From Phenylobacterium sp. (lineage in GTDB: Bacteria > Pseudomonadota > Alphaproteobacteria > Caulobacterales > Caulobacteraceae): DNA of 42,522 nt. Below the pieces are notes generated by a model. The model was not told the DNA's origin. It saw nothing but the letters and a program-made list of their open reading frames with translations, and ran no database searches. The position numbers and the translations under genes were made by a program. Of this stretch, positions 8,478 to 17,423 are shown piece after piece. The stretch is taken from the NCBI GenBank assembly GCA_020402585.1, contig JADBZH010000010.1:1-42522 (forward strand), given 5' to 3'. Position 1 is the first letter of the stretch. Every line of letters starts with the position of its first letter.

Positions 8478-9604
8478 GGAACCTGCGATCCCTTTATTGG
8501 CCCGAACATTTCTTCCATTGTTTCCTCGGCGATCGCGAAGGCCGTGGATGCACCGGTGCCGCTTGTAACCACGACGTGCCTGACCCGGGGCGACGGAGCC
8601 TCACGGAACATGTCCTCGGGACCGCTCGCATAAGTCCCCGTCCAGCGCTCCCGAACAGGCGGGCACACGCCAAGGACTTCCTTCAATTCATCCTGGATCA
8701 GGCCCTCGACCTCACTCGCCGCAAACGGGTCCGGCGCATCTGCGTAGTGGTGGCTGTCCCCGACGATCAAAGTTCCGTCCGCCCCCTGGGCGGCGATGAG
8801 GTGGACGCCATGCTGCAGGTGGGAAGCCTGTTCCAACTCAAGGCGGGCCTTCAGGTGTTCAGATTCCGGAAGATCGGCGTAGCCCCGGTACCGCACCAGG
8901 CTCAGGTCGGTCATGATCGGCGATGAGATAAGATAGCCCGGGCTCTCGAGGCGCATCATCTGCAGGATGCAGCGCGTGACGCCCCTCTTCGCATAAGTTC
9001 CTGGAAAGAGGGTCGCCAGGTCATCTCCGGGGCATGCGATGACAGCGCGGCTCCTCAGGGTTCCACCGGACGTTTCCAGTCCGAAATCCCCTACGGCATA
9101 GGCGGCGCATCCGAAGCGGAACTCTACGCCAAGGCTCGCCAGCCAATCCACCAGGCTCGGGATCGCTGTGCGGCTCTCGACCCGCAGTTCATGGGGGCTC
9201 CGAAGTGCGGCGCTGAGGGTTGCAGGCCTCGCCCCGCTAAGGTGTGCCCTGGCGGTCGATGCAGACAGAAGTTCGCAACCCGCGCCCATCTCCGTCTTCA
9301 TAAAGGCTTCGAGGACGGCGGCGGCCTCCGGACGTCGGGCCAGGACCAGGAGTCCCTTCTGCACGATGGGTATCCCCGCCTTCGGGGCGATTTCGGCCCA
9401 GATCTCGGCCGATCGGCGGGCGCGTCGCCAGGTTTCGCCCCGTCTCTGGCCAGTGATGGTGATGAACCCGAAGTTGCGGATCGACGCCCCTGTCGGTCGT
9501 GCATCACGATCGATCACCAGGGTCTTCAGGCCGCGTCGGACCGCGGCCAGGGCATGCGCCAGGCCGACAATACCGGATCCAACGATCACGACATCGGGGG
9601 TCAC
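8474..9604 (-). CDS. FAD-dependent aminophosphonate oxidoreductase linked to PhnX
   Basis: A 376-residue amine-oxidase/DAO-type flavoprotein. The N-terminal dinucleotide fold is VVIVGSGIVGLAHALAAVRRG, with the acidic end of strand 2 in LVIDRD; SIRNFGFITITGQ follows, and GTGASTAFAIAEETMEEMFG near the C-terminus is the second FAD contact. It starts with GTG at 9604, preceded by GGAG nine bases upstream. A flavoprotein clade that recurs beside phosphonatase genes has members shown to oxidise aminoethylphosphonate or N-methyl-aminoethylphosphonate to phosphonoacetaldehyde; the direct overlap with phnX supports that role here. Whether it prefers the free or the N-alkylated amine cannot be read from the sequence. 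It is the first gene after the terminator at 9742-9781. Confidence 0.85.
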   Translation of the reverse strand: MTPDVVIVGSGIVGLAHALAAVRRGLKTLVIDRDARPTGASIRNFGFITITGQRRGETWRRARRSAEIWAEIAPKAGIPIVQKGLLVLARRPEAAAVLEAFMKTEMGAGCELLSASTARAHLSGARPATLSAALRSPHELRVESRTAIPSLVDWLASLGVEFRFGCAAYAVGDFGLETSGGTLRSRAVIACPGDDLATLFPGTYAKRGVTRCILQMMRLESPGYLISSPIMTDLSLVRYRGYADLPESEHLKARLELEQASHLQHGVHLIAAQGADGTLIVGDSHHYADAPDPFAASEVEGLIQDELKEVLGVCPPVRERWTGTYASGPEDMFREAPSPRVRHVVVTSGTGASTAFAIAEETMEEMFGPIKGSQVP

Positions 9605-9741
9605 TGCGTGAGGCTCCAGGACTTGGGGGAGTGAGGCATGCCGACGGTGGCCTGCATGGAAAGGAGATGAGCCAACGCCAGGGTCCGAGGAATTGCAAGA
9701 CCGCGCTGAGGAGAGGCGCCGCGCCGACGGTCAGGCCGCCT

Positions 9742-9781
9742 GAAAAGAAAGGACCGGCGAAGCCTGGAGCTCCGCCGGTCC
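9742..9781 (-). terminator. Rho-independent terminator after TBDR copy 2
   Basis: GGACCGGCG (9751-9759) pairs perfectly with CGCCGGTCC (9773-9781) around a 13-base loop. On the minus strand the stem is followed directly by TTTCTTTTC. It lies 20 bases past the stop of the receptor at 9802, so that receptor forms its own transcription unit, separate from the FAD oxidoreductase-phnX unit. Confidence 0.85.
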
Positions 9782-9801
9782 ATTAGGGGAGGCCGCTTGG
9801 C

Positions 9802-12186
9802 CTACATCTTCACCGAGAGCTCGATGCCGAAGGTCCGGGGCTCATTGAAGAAGCCGGCGGTGCCAAAGCGGGGGTCCAGGAACTTCACGAAGACATGCTG
9901 GTCGTCGAACAGGTTCCGCGACCAGATCGAGACCGTGGCGTTGCCGCCGCCCACGTCGATGTCGGCGAGGGAGATGCGGGCGTTGACGATGAAGGAGGAG
10001 TCGCCCTTGGGCTGCTTGATTGTCACGGCGCGGGTGACGGGATCATACGCCACGTCGGTGTAGTTGGCGTAGTAGCCGTCGCTGTAGTTGGCGTCTATGT
10101 GCGCCACAAGGCTCATTTCGCCGAATGGACGCTCATAATCGAGGGCGACGCTGCCCGAGGTCTCAGGCGTGTAGACCTGATAGATTGGGACCGGAACCGT
10201 GATGAACTGGCCGTTCGCTTGGCGGAAGGGGTTCACAGTCGCCGGGATATCAACCTTGTTGTAGGCGTACCCGGCCGACAGGGTCAGCTCTTCAGTAACC
10301 GCGAAGGTGAAGTCGACCTCGACGCCCTGGAGCTTGCCAGTGCCCGGAGCATTGATCGTCTCGCTGGTGGTCCGCTGCGTCTGGAGGAGGGCGCCTGTCA
10401 CCGGGTCGGTCTGGACGTACTGGGCGAAGAAATCGAGCTGGATGTCCTCGTACTTTCCATCATACGCCGCGATATTCAGGCGGCCCCGGCGATCCAGGAA
10501 CTCAACCTTGGCGCCGACCTCGGTCATGGCCACGGTCTCAGGGTCGAAGGGCTGGTACCTGAGGGAACGCGAGTTGGCGCCTCCCGATTTGTAGCCCGTC
10601 GAATAGCGCGCGTAGACCATCAGGTCGTCTGAGACGTCATAGGCGAAGTTCACGATCGGGTCGAAGCGATCCCAGGAAGACGACATCGGGGGGGGCGAAA
10701 GAAGGCCGCCGATGACCTGGCCCTGCGAACCCGCCGGGAAGTTGACGCCATTAACCGTCAGCATCCTGCCGTTCTTCTCGTCCTTGGTCCAGCGGCCGCC
10801 GATGGTCACATGCAGGGCGTCGTCGAAAATCGGCGGGGTGTAGGTCGCCTGGCCGAAGACGCCCATACTCTTGGTCGTCACCTCGCTTGCCCGGTCGATG
10901 CGCTGGGCGAGGTAGTCGATGGCCCGCGACACGCCAGCGACCCCGGTGGCGTCGGTGAAGGTGTCAGTCGCGAAGGCCCGCGCATTGTCGGTGACGTGCT
11001 CGCGATAGTAGAGCGCGCCGGCCACCCACTTCAGGCGCTCGGTCTCGCCGATGAGCTGGAACTCCTGGCTCAGCTGGTCCTGCGTGAAGAGGGCGAGGCT
11101 GAAGCGGCCGTAATCCCGGTTCAAGAAAGTGGTCGCGGGCGGGATCAGGAAGGCGCCGGCTGACTGCGAGGCCGAGCCGTTGTCCCATTGGTCCTGCTTG
11201 AGGTCGCGATAGGAGGAAATCGACTTGAACCTCAGGCCCTCCGAGATTTCCCAGTCGGCGGTCAGGCGGTGGCCGGAGGTGATGCCGATGCTCTCGAGCT
11301 GGGCCACGCCCAGGGTCGCGGTATCAATGCGCTTGGTGCTGAAGGTGTTTCCGGCCGACGGCGCGAAGGACCCGGGATAACGCTCGAGGAACTGCTGATA
11401 GAGGGTGGTGGTGGCGTCGTAGGCGTTATCGTAGGCGTAGTCGAAGGTCAGGTGGGAGGTCGGCTCCCACAGGGTGCGGATGCGCATTGCCCGCTTCGCG
11501 ACGCCGCCGAAGTCCTCAGCCTGGGGCCGGGGATTGCTGACCCAGCCGTCGCGTGAGGTCAGGATGCCGTCCACCTTGATCGAGACGCCGGAGAACTTGG
11601 GCAGGTCGACATGCAGCTCGCCGGTGTAGCTGCCGTAGTTGCCAACTCCGCCCTTGGCCATCAGTCCAAACTCGCCCTTTGGCTTCCTGGTGATGATCGA
11701 GACCGCGCCGCCTTCGGTGTTGCGCCCGAACAGGGTGCCCTGCGGACCCTTCAGGACTTCGATGCTCTCGACATCATACATCGCGACGCCCAGGCCCTGC
11801 GGGCGGCCCATATAGACGCCGTCGACATAAACGCCGACGCCCTGGTCGCGGGCGGGCTGGTTGGAGTCCGACAGCACGCCGATGCCGCGTATGTTCATGA
11901 TGAGGGCGCCGGGCCGGGAGAAGAAGGGCGCCACCTTCAGCGACGGGATCGCGCCATCGCCGAGGTCCACCAATGAGTAGACATGACGGTCCTCGACCGC
12001 CGCGGCGGACATCACTGAAATGGCGATGGGAGTATCCTGGAGGTTCTCTGACCGCTTCTGGGCGGTCACGATGACCTCCTCAAGGCTGACGTTTTGATCA
12101 TCGGCCTCGGCGGCGGACGCGGGATTGGCTCCGGCGATCATGATGGCCAACAGGCTGGTTGCCGCGAGATACTTTGTCATACGCAT
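9802..12186 (-). CDS. TonB-dependent outer-membrane receptor in phosphonate locus (copy 2)
   Basis: The frame is open to 12696, but the true start is the ATG at 12186, preceded by a GGGGGG run about eight bases upstream and beginning a clear signal peptide (MRMTKYLAATSLLAIMIAG, cleavage near ASAAE). The 794-residue product has the TonB-box-like LEEVIVTAQKRSENLQD, the plug signature GPQGTLFGRNTEGGAVSIITRKP and a barrel ending in FGIELSVKM. It is a paralog of the receptor at 5174-7552. It ends at a strong terminator, so it is transcribed alone, just upstream of the phosphonate oxidation genes. A role in phosphonate uptake is inferred from position; related receptors carry many different ligands. 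Confidence 0.92.
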   Translation of the reverse strand: MRMTKYLAATSLLAIMIAGANPASAAEADDQNVSLEEVIVTAQKRSENLQDTPIAISVMSAAAVEDRHVYSLVDLGDGAIPSLKVAPFFSRPGALIMNIRGIGVLSDSNQPARDQGVGVYVDGVYMGRPQGLGVAMYDVESIEVLKGPQGTLFGRNTEGGAVSIITRKPKGEFGLMAKGGVGNYGSYTGELHVDLPKFSGVSIKVDGILTSRDGWVSNPRPQAEDFGGVAKRAMRIRTLWEPTSHLTFDYAYDNAYDATTTLYQQFLERYPGSFAPSAGNTFSTKRIDTATLGVAQLESIGITSGHRLTADWEISEGLRFKSISSYRDLKQDQWDNGSASQSAGAFLIPPATTFLNRDYGRFSLALFTQDQLSQEFQLIGETERLKWVAGALYYREHVTDNARAFATDTFTDATGVAGVSRAIDYLAQRIDRASEVTTKSMGVFGQATYTPPIFDDALHVTIGGRWTKDEKNGRMLTVNGVNFPAGSQGQVIGGLLSPPPMSSSWDRFDPIVNFAYDVSDDLMVYARYSTGYKSGGANSRSLRYQPFDPETVAMTEVGAKVEFLDRRGRLNIAAYDGKYEDIQLDFFAQYVQTDPVTGALLQTQRTTSETINAPGTGKLQGVEVDFTFAVTEELTLSAGYAYNKVDIPATVNPFRQANGQFITVPVPIYQVYTPETSGSVALDYERPFGEMSLVAHIDANYSDGYYANYTDVAYDPVTRAVTIKQPKGDSSFIVNARISLADIDVGGGNATVSIWSRNLFDDQHVFVKFLDPRFGTAGFFNEPRTFGIELSVKM

Positions 12187-12334
12187 TTGAATGCCCCCCA
12201 AGGATGGAAGGCCCTCAATGATCCTGACCGGCGACGGATGGGTGACGTTTCGTTGTTGGTCCGATGTCGGTTTGGTGAGGATTCCATAATGACCCGACCT
12301 CGGGCCGGTGACCGACGGTTTGCTACCGCCACCG

Positions 12335-13261
12335 CTATCGGGTGATTGGCAGCGGAGGCACATGGGTGACGACCACGGTCCGACCCGAGGCGATTGACCA
12401 GATCTCGCGGTCAGCTGTTCGGTCCCAGGCCCAGCCCTGGCCCTCGAAACCGACATTGACGGTCGCGACGTGCCGCAGAACCGATCCTGCCTCCGGTAGG
12501 GCGAGGACATAGAGTTCCGGGGCGTCATGGCCTGAGATGTAGAGAAGGCCGTCGTCACCCCAGCCGCCACCGGAGCTGGAGGTCGGGGCGAGCCGCTCGA
12601 GCACCGAGGGTGGAAAGACCCAGCTCTCTGTGCGCCGCCATTGGTCATCAAACCGAACGAGGGTGGTGGCGGTATGATCGCGCCCGGGCTGGCCACCGCG
12701 CTCGTTGTAGTTGGCGAAGAGCGCCCACCACGCCCCGTCCTTCCGGTCGATCCAGGTCAGGGAGCCGCTCTGTTCGCCGAGGCTGACGGAGTCCACATGG
12801 GCCAAGGTCAGCGGATCGAACACCTCAATTGAGGACACCATGGGCAAGTGGGGGAAGTTGGAATGGGCGCACATCAGCCGGGCGTCGTGCACGAGGCAGG
12901 CGTTGAGATGGACGAACAGGGTCGGGTCACCCGCCCATTCCGCAAGCTTGGCGCCGTCCGCCTTGGCGTAGCGGCCCAGCCGTGTGTTGACCACGGCGAA
13001 GAAGTCTTTGCCCGCGGCCGCTGCGCCCTGGCCAGCCTCGCGGATGCCCGGATAGCGGCGCAGTTCAACCGAGGCGAAGGTCGGCGGAGCAGGCGGTTGG
13101 AGCAGGGGCCGCTCCACCCGGCGCGGATAGCTGGCCAGGGGCGGGATGGGCCGAGACTCGGCCGGCTGGGCGACCTTCGGTCGATCCTGACCTTGCGCGT
13201 CGGCGGCGCAACCCAAGGCGAAGGCGGCAAACAGAATGGCGGCGAGCAGCGTTCTGGGCAT
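12335..13261 (-). CDS. Secreted propeller-like protein of unknown function
   Basis: The 308-residue protein has an N-terminal export signal (hydrophobic residues about 4-18, with ALGC at a position that could be a poor lipobox or lie ahead of a signal peptidase I site near DAQG). The mature part is beta-rich, with repeated blade-like units such as VHLNACLVHDARLMCAHSN, SLTWIDRKDGAWWALFANYN and GWGDDGLLYISGHDAPELYVL, which resemble blades of a beta-propeller. No catalytic motif was recognised. TTGGAG lies seven bases before the ATG. It is preceded by a 228-bp gap (13262-13489) and followed by the 148-bp gap before the receptor. Nothing links it firmly to the phosphonate genes. Confidence 0.75.
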   Translation of the reverse strand: MPRTLLAAILFAAFALGCAADAQGQDRPKVAQPAESRPIPPLASYPRRVERPLLQPPAPPTFASVELRRYPGIREAGQGAAAAGKDFFAVVNTRLGRYAKADGAKLAEWAGDPTLFVHLNACLVHDARLMCAHSNFPHLPMVSSIEVFDPLTLAHVDSVSLGEQSGSLTWIDRKDGAWWALFANYNERGGQPGRDHTATTLVRFDDQWRRTESWVFPPSVLERLAPTSSSGGGWGDDGLLYISGHDAPELYVLALPEAGSVLRHVATVNVGFEGQGWAWDRTADREIWSIASGRTVVVTHVPPLPITR

Positions 13262-13489
13262 TCAGTGTCTCCAATCCGCCCCCGTTGGGGTTGGGCATGG
13301 CGGAGCCGTGAAACAAGTTCGAGGGCCAGGCCAGCCTGCGGCCAGGTGCAGGATAGAATGTAGACGTGACGATGCCTTGTCAGACCCTGAGCCATTTCGA
13401 GCCGGACCGGCCGGCAAGTTGTTCAGACTCGACAAGGGAGCGGCTTCCGAACGCTTCGGCCCGCGGTCCATTGGGCGACGCGCGCCGTC

Positions 13490-14419
13490 TCAGGGCTGAA
13501 CCCCGTCGGAAAGAGGTCGGGCTCGGACGCCAAGATGATTGGCCGAGGGGCGTTCACGTCCGGGCACGCCGGTATGGATCGGGCGGTTCAGTACAAGATG
13601 TCCTTCCGCCGACCTGACCACCATGGTGGTGGATCCGCCCCCATCGAGATTGATCGCGTCCCTGGCACCCAACGAGATGAGAATATCGGTCAGTTCGTCG
13701 AGATTGGCGCCTTCGCTGAAGCCCGGCTGACGTCCATCGACGGTCACAAGCCAGGCCAGCCGCCGTCGGGCGTCGAGACCCAAGGCGGTCCGCGGGTGGC
13801 GGGCTGCGCCATAGGTGGCGTCAAAGGTCGTGTAGGAAAGGCGCCGACCGTCCTTGAGCAGACGCGGGCCGGCCGCCATGGCCTCGCGCACCCCCGGGCC
13901 ACAGTCCTGACCGTCCATGATCACCACCTTGGCCTCGCGCCAGACGCAGACGATGGCGTTGACGCGCCGGTCGAGGTCCGGCTCGATCGGTGACACAACC
14001 CGCCCGTTGTGGATCGCCGCTCCCGACACATCCGTCCCCTGGCCAGGTTGCGGGATATAGTCATCGCCCCCGGGCGATCCGCCTGCAAATGGCAGGAAAT
14101 AGCCGCCGTTGACTGCCGCCTGCCAGTCGTTGGCCAGGAGCGCCTCGGACGTCTTCAGCGCCCGGTACTCGTGACCCTCGCGGGGATCTCCCGGCGTGAC
14201 GACCAGCGCGACCCCTGGAGCCGACAGATCTATCCGCAGCACCTGGATCGCCATCGGGACCGGACCTGTGGCTGGCAGGGTCTGATGCGACACGCCCTTG
14301 AACAGCGCGACCGAGGGCGCCGAGGCAGGTGAGCGTTCAGGGACGGTGCTACAAGCTGCGACTGCGATCGCCACAATCAAGAGGCATGTACTTGTGAATA
14401 TGGAAGCCCTGGAGATCAT
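13490..14419 (-). CDS. Phosphodiester glycosidase family lipoprotein (NAGPA/DUF2233 domain)
   Basis: A 309-residue lipoprotein (hydrophobic segment residues 9-21 ending in VAAC) with a NAGPA domain, the fold of the mammalian uncovering enzyme that removes N-acetylglucosamine from phosphodiesters. Family motifs are AAVNGGYF, AMAAGPRLL, HPRTALGLD and DAINLDGGGSTTMVV; the final Asp-Gly-Gly-Gly stretch is the most conserved part of the family. It probably cleaves a sugar-1-phosphodiester in the periplasm. It is divergent from the TBDR at 14684, sharing an AT-rich regulatory region with a 22-bp palindrome, so the two may act together: receptor import followed by phosphodiester cleavage. The actual substrate is unknown. 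The ATG at 14419 has only a weak ribosome-binding site. Confidence 0.88.
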   Translation of the reverse strand: MISRASIFTSTCLLIVAIAVAACSTVPERSPASAPSVALFKGVSHQTLPATGPVPMAIQVLRIDLSAPGVALVVTPGDPREGHEYRALKTSEALLANDWQAAVNGGYFLPFAGGSPGGDDYIPQPGQGTDVSGAAIHNGRVVSPIEPDLDRRVNAIVCVWREAKVVIMDGQDCGPGVREAMAAGPRLLKDGRRLSYTTFDATYGAARHPRTALGLDARRRLAWLVTVDGRQPGFSEGANLDELTDILISLGARDAINLDGGGSTTMVVRSAEGHLVLNRPIHTGVPGRERPSANHLGVRARPLSDGVQP

Positions 14420-14464
14420 ACAACGCTCAGTATTATTTCAGTTCATGGATAAGGATCAGATTTT

Positions 14465-14486
14465 GGAGATCGTGATCACAATCTCC
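14465..14486. promoter_or_regulatory. 22-bp palindrome in divergent promoter region, candidate operator
   Basis: Arms GGAGAT and ATCTCC flank a GTGATCAC core; 20 of 22 positions are symmetric. It lies in a 264-bp AT-rich region between the divergent glycosidase and TBDR genes. A direct repeat, ATAAGGATCA, flanks it at 14449-14458 and 14507-14516. The geometry suits a dimeric repressor or activator such as a LacI- or GntR-type protein, but no such regulator is encoded next to it. Confidence 0.55.
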
Positions 14487-14683
14487 CGATTATCTGATAT
14501 CGACACATAAGGATCATTCAATCAACAGTTCCATGTAGTCGCAAAAATTTCTATTTTCGTTTATCAAAACTTCATGCAGCCAACGCGCCGCTGTCATCGT
14601 TCTTTGCCATGGGAAGGGCTTGTTTAGCTCGAGCTTTGGGGCAGGTCCCTGAACAGGGGCGAGCCAGCTGGGGAATGGCCTTC

Positions 14684-17236
14684 ATGACGTCGTCGCTGCG
14701 GACCCTGCTCATGACAATGAGCAGCCTTGTCGTTTTGTCGTCCCTCGCGGGTCAGGCCTTCGCCCAGTCGGTCGGCGCAGACCAAGAGGCCCCGGATGTC
14801 GATGAGCTTGTCGTCGTCGGTTATCGCGCTCAGAATGCACAGGCGATCCTGGCGCGCCGAGAGGACGACCGGATCGCTGACTATCTCGCGGCCGACGACA
14901 TCGGCAGCCAGCCCGACTACAACATCTCTGATGCGATCAGGCGCCTGCCCGGCGTTCAGACCGTGTTCGACGAGGACGAAGGCAAGTTCGTCTCGATCCG
15001 TGGCCTGAACCCCAGCTACACCCTGGGAGCCTTCGACGGCGCGACGCTCGCCACCTCCGAACGCCAGAACCGACAGCTCAACATGGAAGCGATCCCCTCC
15101 GGTGCGATCCGCCAGGCGGTCGTGACCAAGTCGCGGACGCCCGACGTCGATGGCAATGCGATCGGCGGAACGCTGAACCTCGTCACGCGCTCGCCGTTCG
15201 ACTCGCCCGGGTTCTATCTCGCTGGTACGGCTTCGGGCGGCCTCTCCTCCGATACTGACGTCCCCGGCAAGGGTTATGGCCGAGATTACGACGATGCGCC
15301 GAACTGGCGCTTCGATGCGACGATGTCGCAACGCTTCGGGAATAGCGGCGAGTTCGGCCTTCTGGTCGGGCTGAACTATCTTCAGCGCAACCGCGACCAG
15401 CAGAGGCTCCTGCCTCAGCAGGTCCAGCCCTCCATTTCCGCGACCCCGACGCCTGTGGGGACGCCGGCGGCTGCCGGATCCCAGACGGATCTTCTGTGGT
15501 CGACCTTTCCGAATACGATCGAACGGCTCGGCGGCATCCTGAAGCTGGAATGGGAACCTCTGGCGGGGATGCGTACGGGCGTTTCGTTCGTCCACTACGT
15601 GCAGACCGACACCGAGTTGCGCCACTCGCAGCGCCTGCGCAATGGGACGGGCGGGAACGCCAGCTTCGTCCGCTTCAACGATTTTCCGCTCGAGAAGCCG
15701 ACGACGGTGGCGCAGGTCTTCCTCGATTGGGCACTCGACGAGGATCAGACTTTTGCATTCCAGGCTTCGTACTCCGAGGCGCAGTTCCTGGAACCATCCA
15801 ACCAGTTGCAGTTCAACCTGACGGGCCCGGCGGCGACATTCGACGTGGCCCTGCAGGGGAAGGCGCCGGTCGCGACCAACCTGGACGCCCGGCTATCCAA
15901 TCCGGCCAGCTACACGCTGCAGAATAACGCCTTCACCCCCTATGAAGACGACAGCGACGAATACGTCCGCGAAGTCGCCTTCGACTATGCCCGTAACACC
16001 GATCGCGGCGACATGGGCCTGGGGTTTGGTCTCGGCGTGAAGGCCCGCGAGATCGTCCGCGACAATGACTCCACGACTTGGACCTGGACCTTCACCGGCG
16101 CGCCCCTGTCGCTCAGCCAGTTCGCGATCCCGACGACCTACCGGCCGCCGTTCGCAAACTTCAATCAGATCTTTGTCGACTTCAACGCCTTCAACACCTT
16201 CTTCAACGCCAATCGCGCGAGCTTCACGGGTGGTCGGAACGAGAACCGGCAGGCTGACTGGCTGTTCGATGAAGATGTCACCGCCCTGTACGGCCTGGTG
16301 CGTCACGCGGGCTCCCGCCATACGGTCATCCTCGGCGGCCGCTACGAGGACACCGCGACCTCGGTGGAACGCAACCGGACCCAGGGCGCGACCCAGTCGC
16401 GGGTGACCCGCAAGGGCCAGTACGACCACTTCCTGCCGTCGCTGACAGTCTTGTACGACTTCACGGACTCGCTTCGGCTGCGGGCTGGCGCGTCGAGGGC
16501 GGTGGGACGTCCCAACCCCAGCCAGCTCGCTTCGGGTGAAACCGTCAACCAGACCACGGGAGCCATCAACCGCGGCAACCCGGACCTGATCGCCCGCGAG
16601 GGCGACAGTTATGAAGCCTCGCTCGAGTACTACATGCCCGGCAACACCGGCGTGTTCTCGGTCGGTGTCTTCCGCAAGGAGATCAAGAACGAGATCGTCA
16701 CCCGCCTGACCGTCGCTGGCGGTCCCAACGGCGAGGACATAACCCAGCCGATCAACGCCACCAAGGCCGAGGTCCAGGGCCTCGAGCTCAACGCCGTCAT
16801 CAACAATCTCCCACTGCCGGGCGTCCTGTCGAACTTCGGCGTGTCCGCCAACGCGTCCTTCATCGACGGTAGCTTTGATACCGGAGGCGTGCGCGGGACC
16901 GTCGACGTGTTGCAAGGCCAGGCCGATGTGCTGGGCAATCTCGCCGTCTTCTACGAGCAGGGTCAGTTCCGCGCCCGCGCCGCCTACTCCTATGTTGGCG
17001 AAGCCTTCACAAGTGTCAGTGCAACGGACCTCACCGGCACGACAGATCGCTATGATGCGGCGCTGGGCACAATTGATCTTCAGGCGCGTTACACAATCAA
17101 CGATCGCTTTGAGATTATCGGTGAAGTCCGCAACGCGACCAACGAGGAAAAGATCAACTATACCGGAAACGATATCTACCGGGATGTCTCTTTCTACGGT
17201 CGACAGTTCTGGCTCGGCACCACGTTCAAATTCTAG
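14684..17236 (+). CDS. TonB-dependent receptor, Caulobacter/Xanthomonas (TIGR01782-like) type
   Basis: A large TonB-dependent receptor of 850 residues. Upstream in-frame ATGs exist (14609 and 14675), but 14684 is preferred because GGGGA lies about nine bases upstream and it opens directly into a signal peptide ending near GQAFAQS. A TonB-box-like DELVVVGYRAQNAQ follows. The plug carries the family hallmarks DDIGSQPDYNISDAIRRLPG, VSIRGLNPSY and VDGNAIGGTLNLVTRSPFD, and the barrel ends in QFWLGTTFKF. The TIGR01782-like group is expanded in oligotrophic Caulobacter and Xanthomonas relatives, where many members import plant-derived or carbohydrate ligands. Here the divergent phosphodiester glycosidase hints at a sugar-phosphodiester ligand, which is inference only. 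Confidence 0.93.
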   Translation: MTSSLRTLLMTMSSLVVLSSLAGQAFAQSVGADQEAPDVDELVVVGYRAQNAQAILARREDDRIADYLAADDIGSQPDYNISDAIRRLPGVQTVFDEDEGKFVSIRGLNPSYTLGAFDGATLATSERQNRQLNMEAIPSGAIRQAVVTKSRTPDVDGNAIGGTLNLVTRSPFDSPGFYLAGTASGGLSSDTDVPGKGYGRDYDDAPNWRFDATMSQRFGNSGEFGLLVGLNYLQRNRDQQRLLPQQVQPSISATPTPVGTPAAAGSQTDLLWSTFPNTIERLGGILKLEWEPLAGMRTGVSFVHYVQTDTELRHSQRLRNGTGGNASFVRFNDFPLEKPTTVAQVFLDWALDEDQTFAFQASYSEAQFLEPSNQLQFNLTGPAATFDVALQGKAPVATNLDARLSNPASYTLQNNAFTPYEDDSDEYVREVAFDYARNTDRGDMGLGFGLGVKAREIVRDNDSTTWTWTFTGAPLSLSQFAIPTTYRPPFANFNQIFVDFNAFNTFFNANRASFTGGRNENRQADWLFDEDVTALYGLVRHAGSRHTVILGGRYEDTATSVERNRTQGATQSRVTRKGQYDHFLPSLTVLYDFTDSLRLRAGASRAVGRPNPSQLASGETVNQTTGAINRGNPDLIAREGDSYEASLEYYMPGNTGVFSVGVFRKEIKNEIVTRLTVAGGPNGEDITQPINATKAEVQGLELNAVINNLPLPGVLSNFGVSANASFIDGSFDTGGVRGTVDVLQGQADVLGNLAVFYEQGQFRARAAYSYVGEAFTSVSATDLTGTTDRYDAALGTIDLQARYTINDRFEIIGEVRNATNEEKINYTGNDIYRDVSFYGRQFWLGTTFKF

Positions 17237-17260
17237 ATCGCTACGGTTCGTGAGGGCAGG

Positions 17261-17280
17261 GTCTCCTTGCTGCAGGAGAC
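17261..17280 (+). terminator. Hairpin downstream of TBDR, possible terminator
   Basis: GTCTCCT and AGGAGAC form a perfect 7-bp stem with a six-base TGCTGC loop, 25 bases after the TBDR stop and in the convergent gap before the SDR gene. There is no T tract on either side, so it may act with Rho or simply protect the mRNA 3' end. Confidence 0.45.
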
Positions 17281-17423
17281 GCCTCAGAGCCCGGGCTCCG
17301 GGAGTCGCTCCAATAGGTGTTCGGAGCCGTCTCGCCGGGCTCATCCGCCCGTGTGAAGCTTCAGCAGCGGAACTTGTCGACCCGTTCGCCTGCGCGACGT
17401 CGCCCGCGGTTCTCTAGACCCGC

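Noticed and set aside
12187..12696. N-terminal extension of the TBDR at 9802 by 170 codons
   Set aside because: The extension overlaps the 3' part of the secreted-protein gene, is low complexity, and the signal peptide with a good ribosome-binding site begins at 12186.
14465..14486. CRP-type binding site at the palindrome
   Set aside because: CRP sites have TGTGA-N6-TCACA; here the GTGA and TCAC halves are adjacent, so the spacing is wrong.
14591..14597. CTGTCAT half-site of a Pho box before the TBDR at 14684
   Set aside because: The heptamer 11 bases further matches only three of seven positions and there is no third repeat; chance occurrence is likely.
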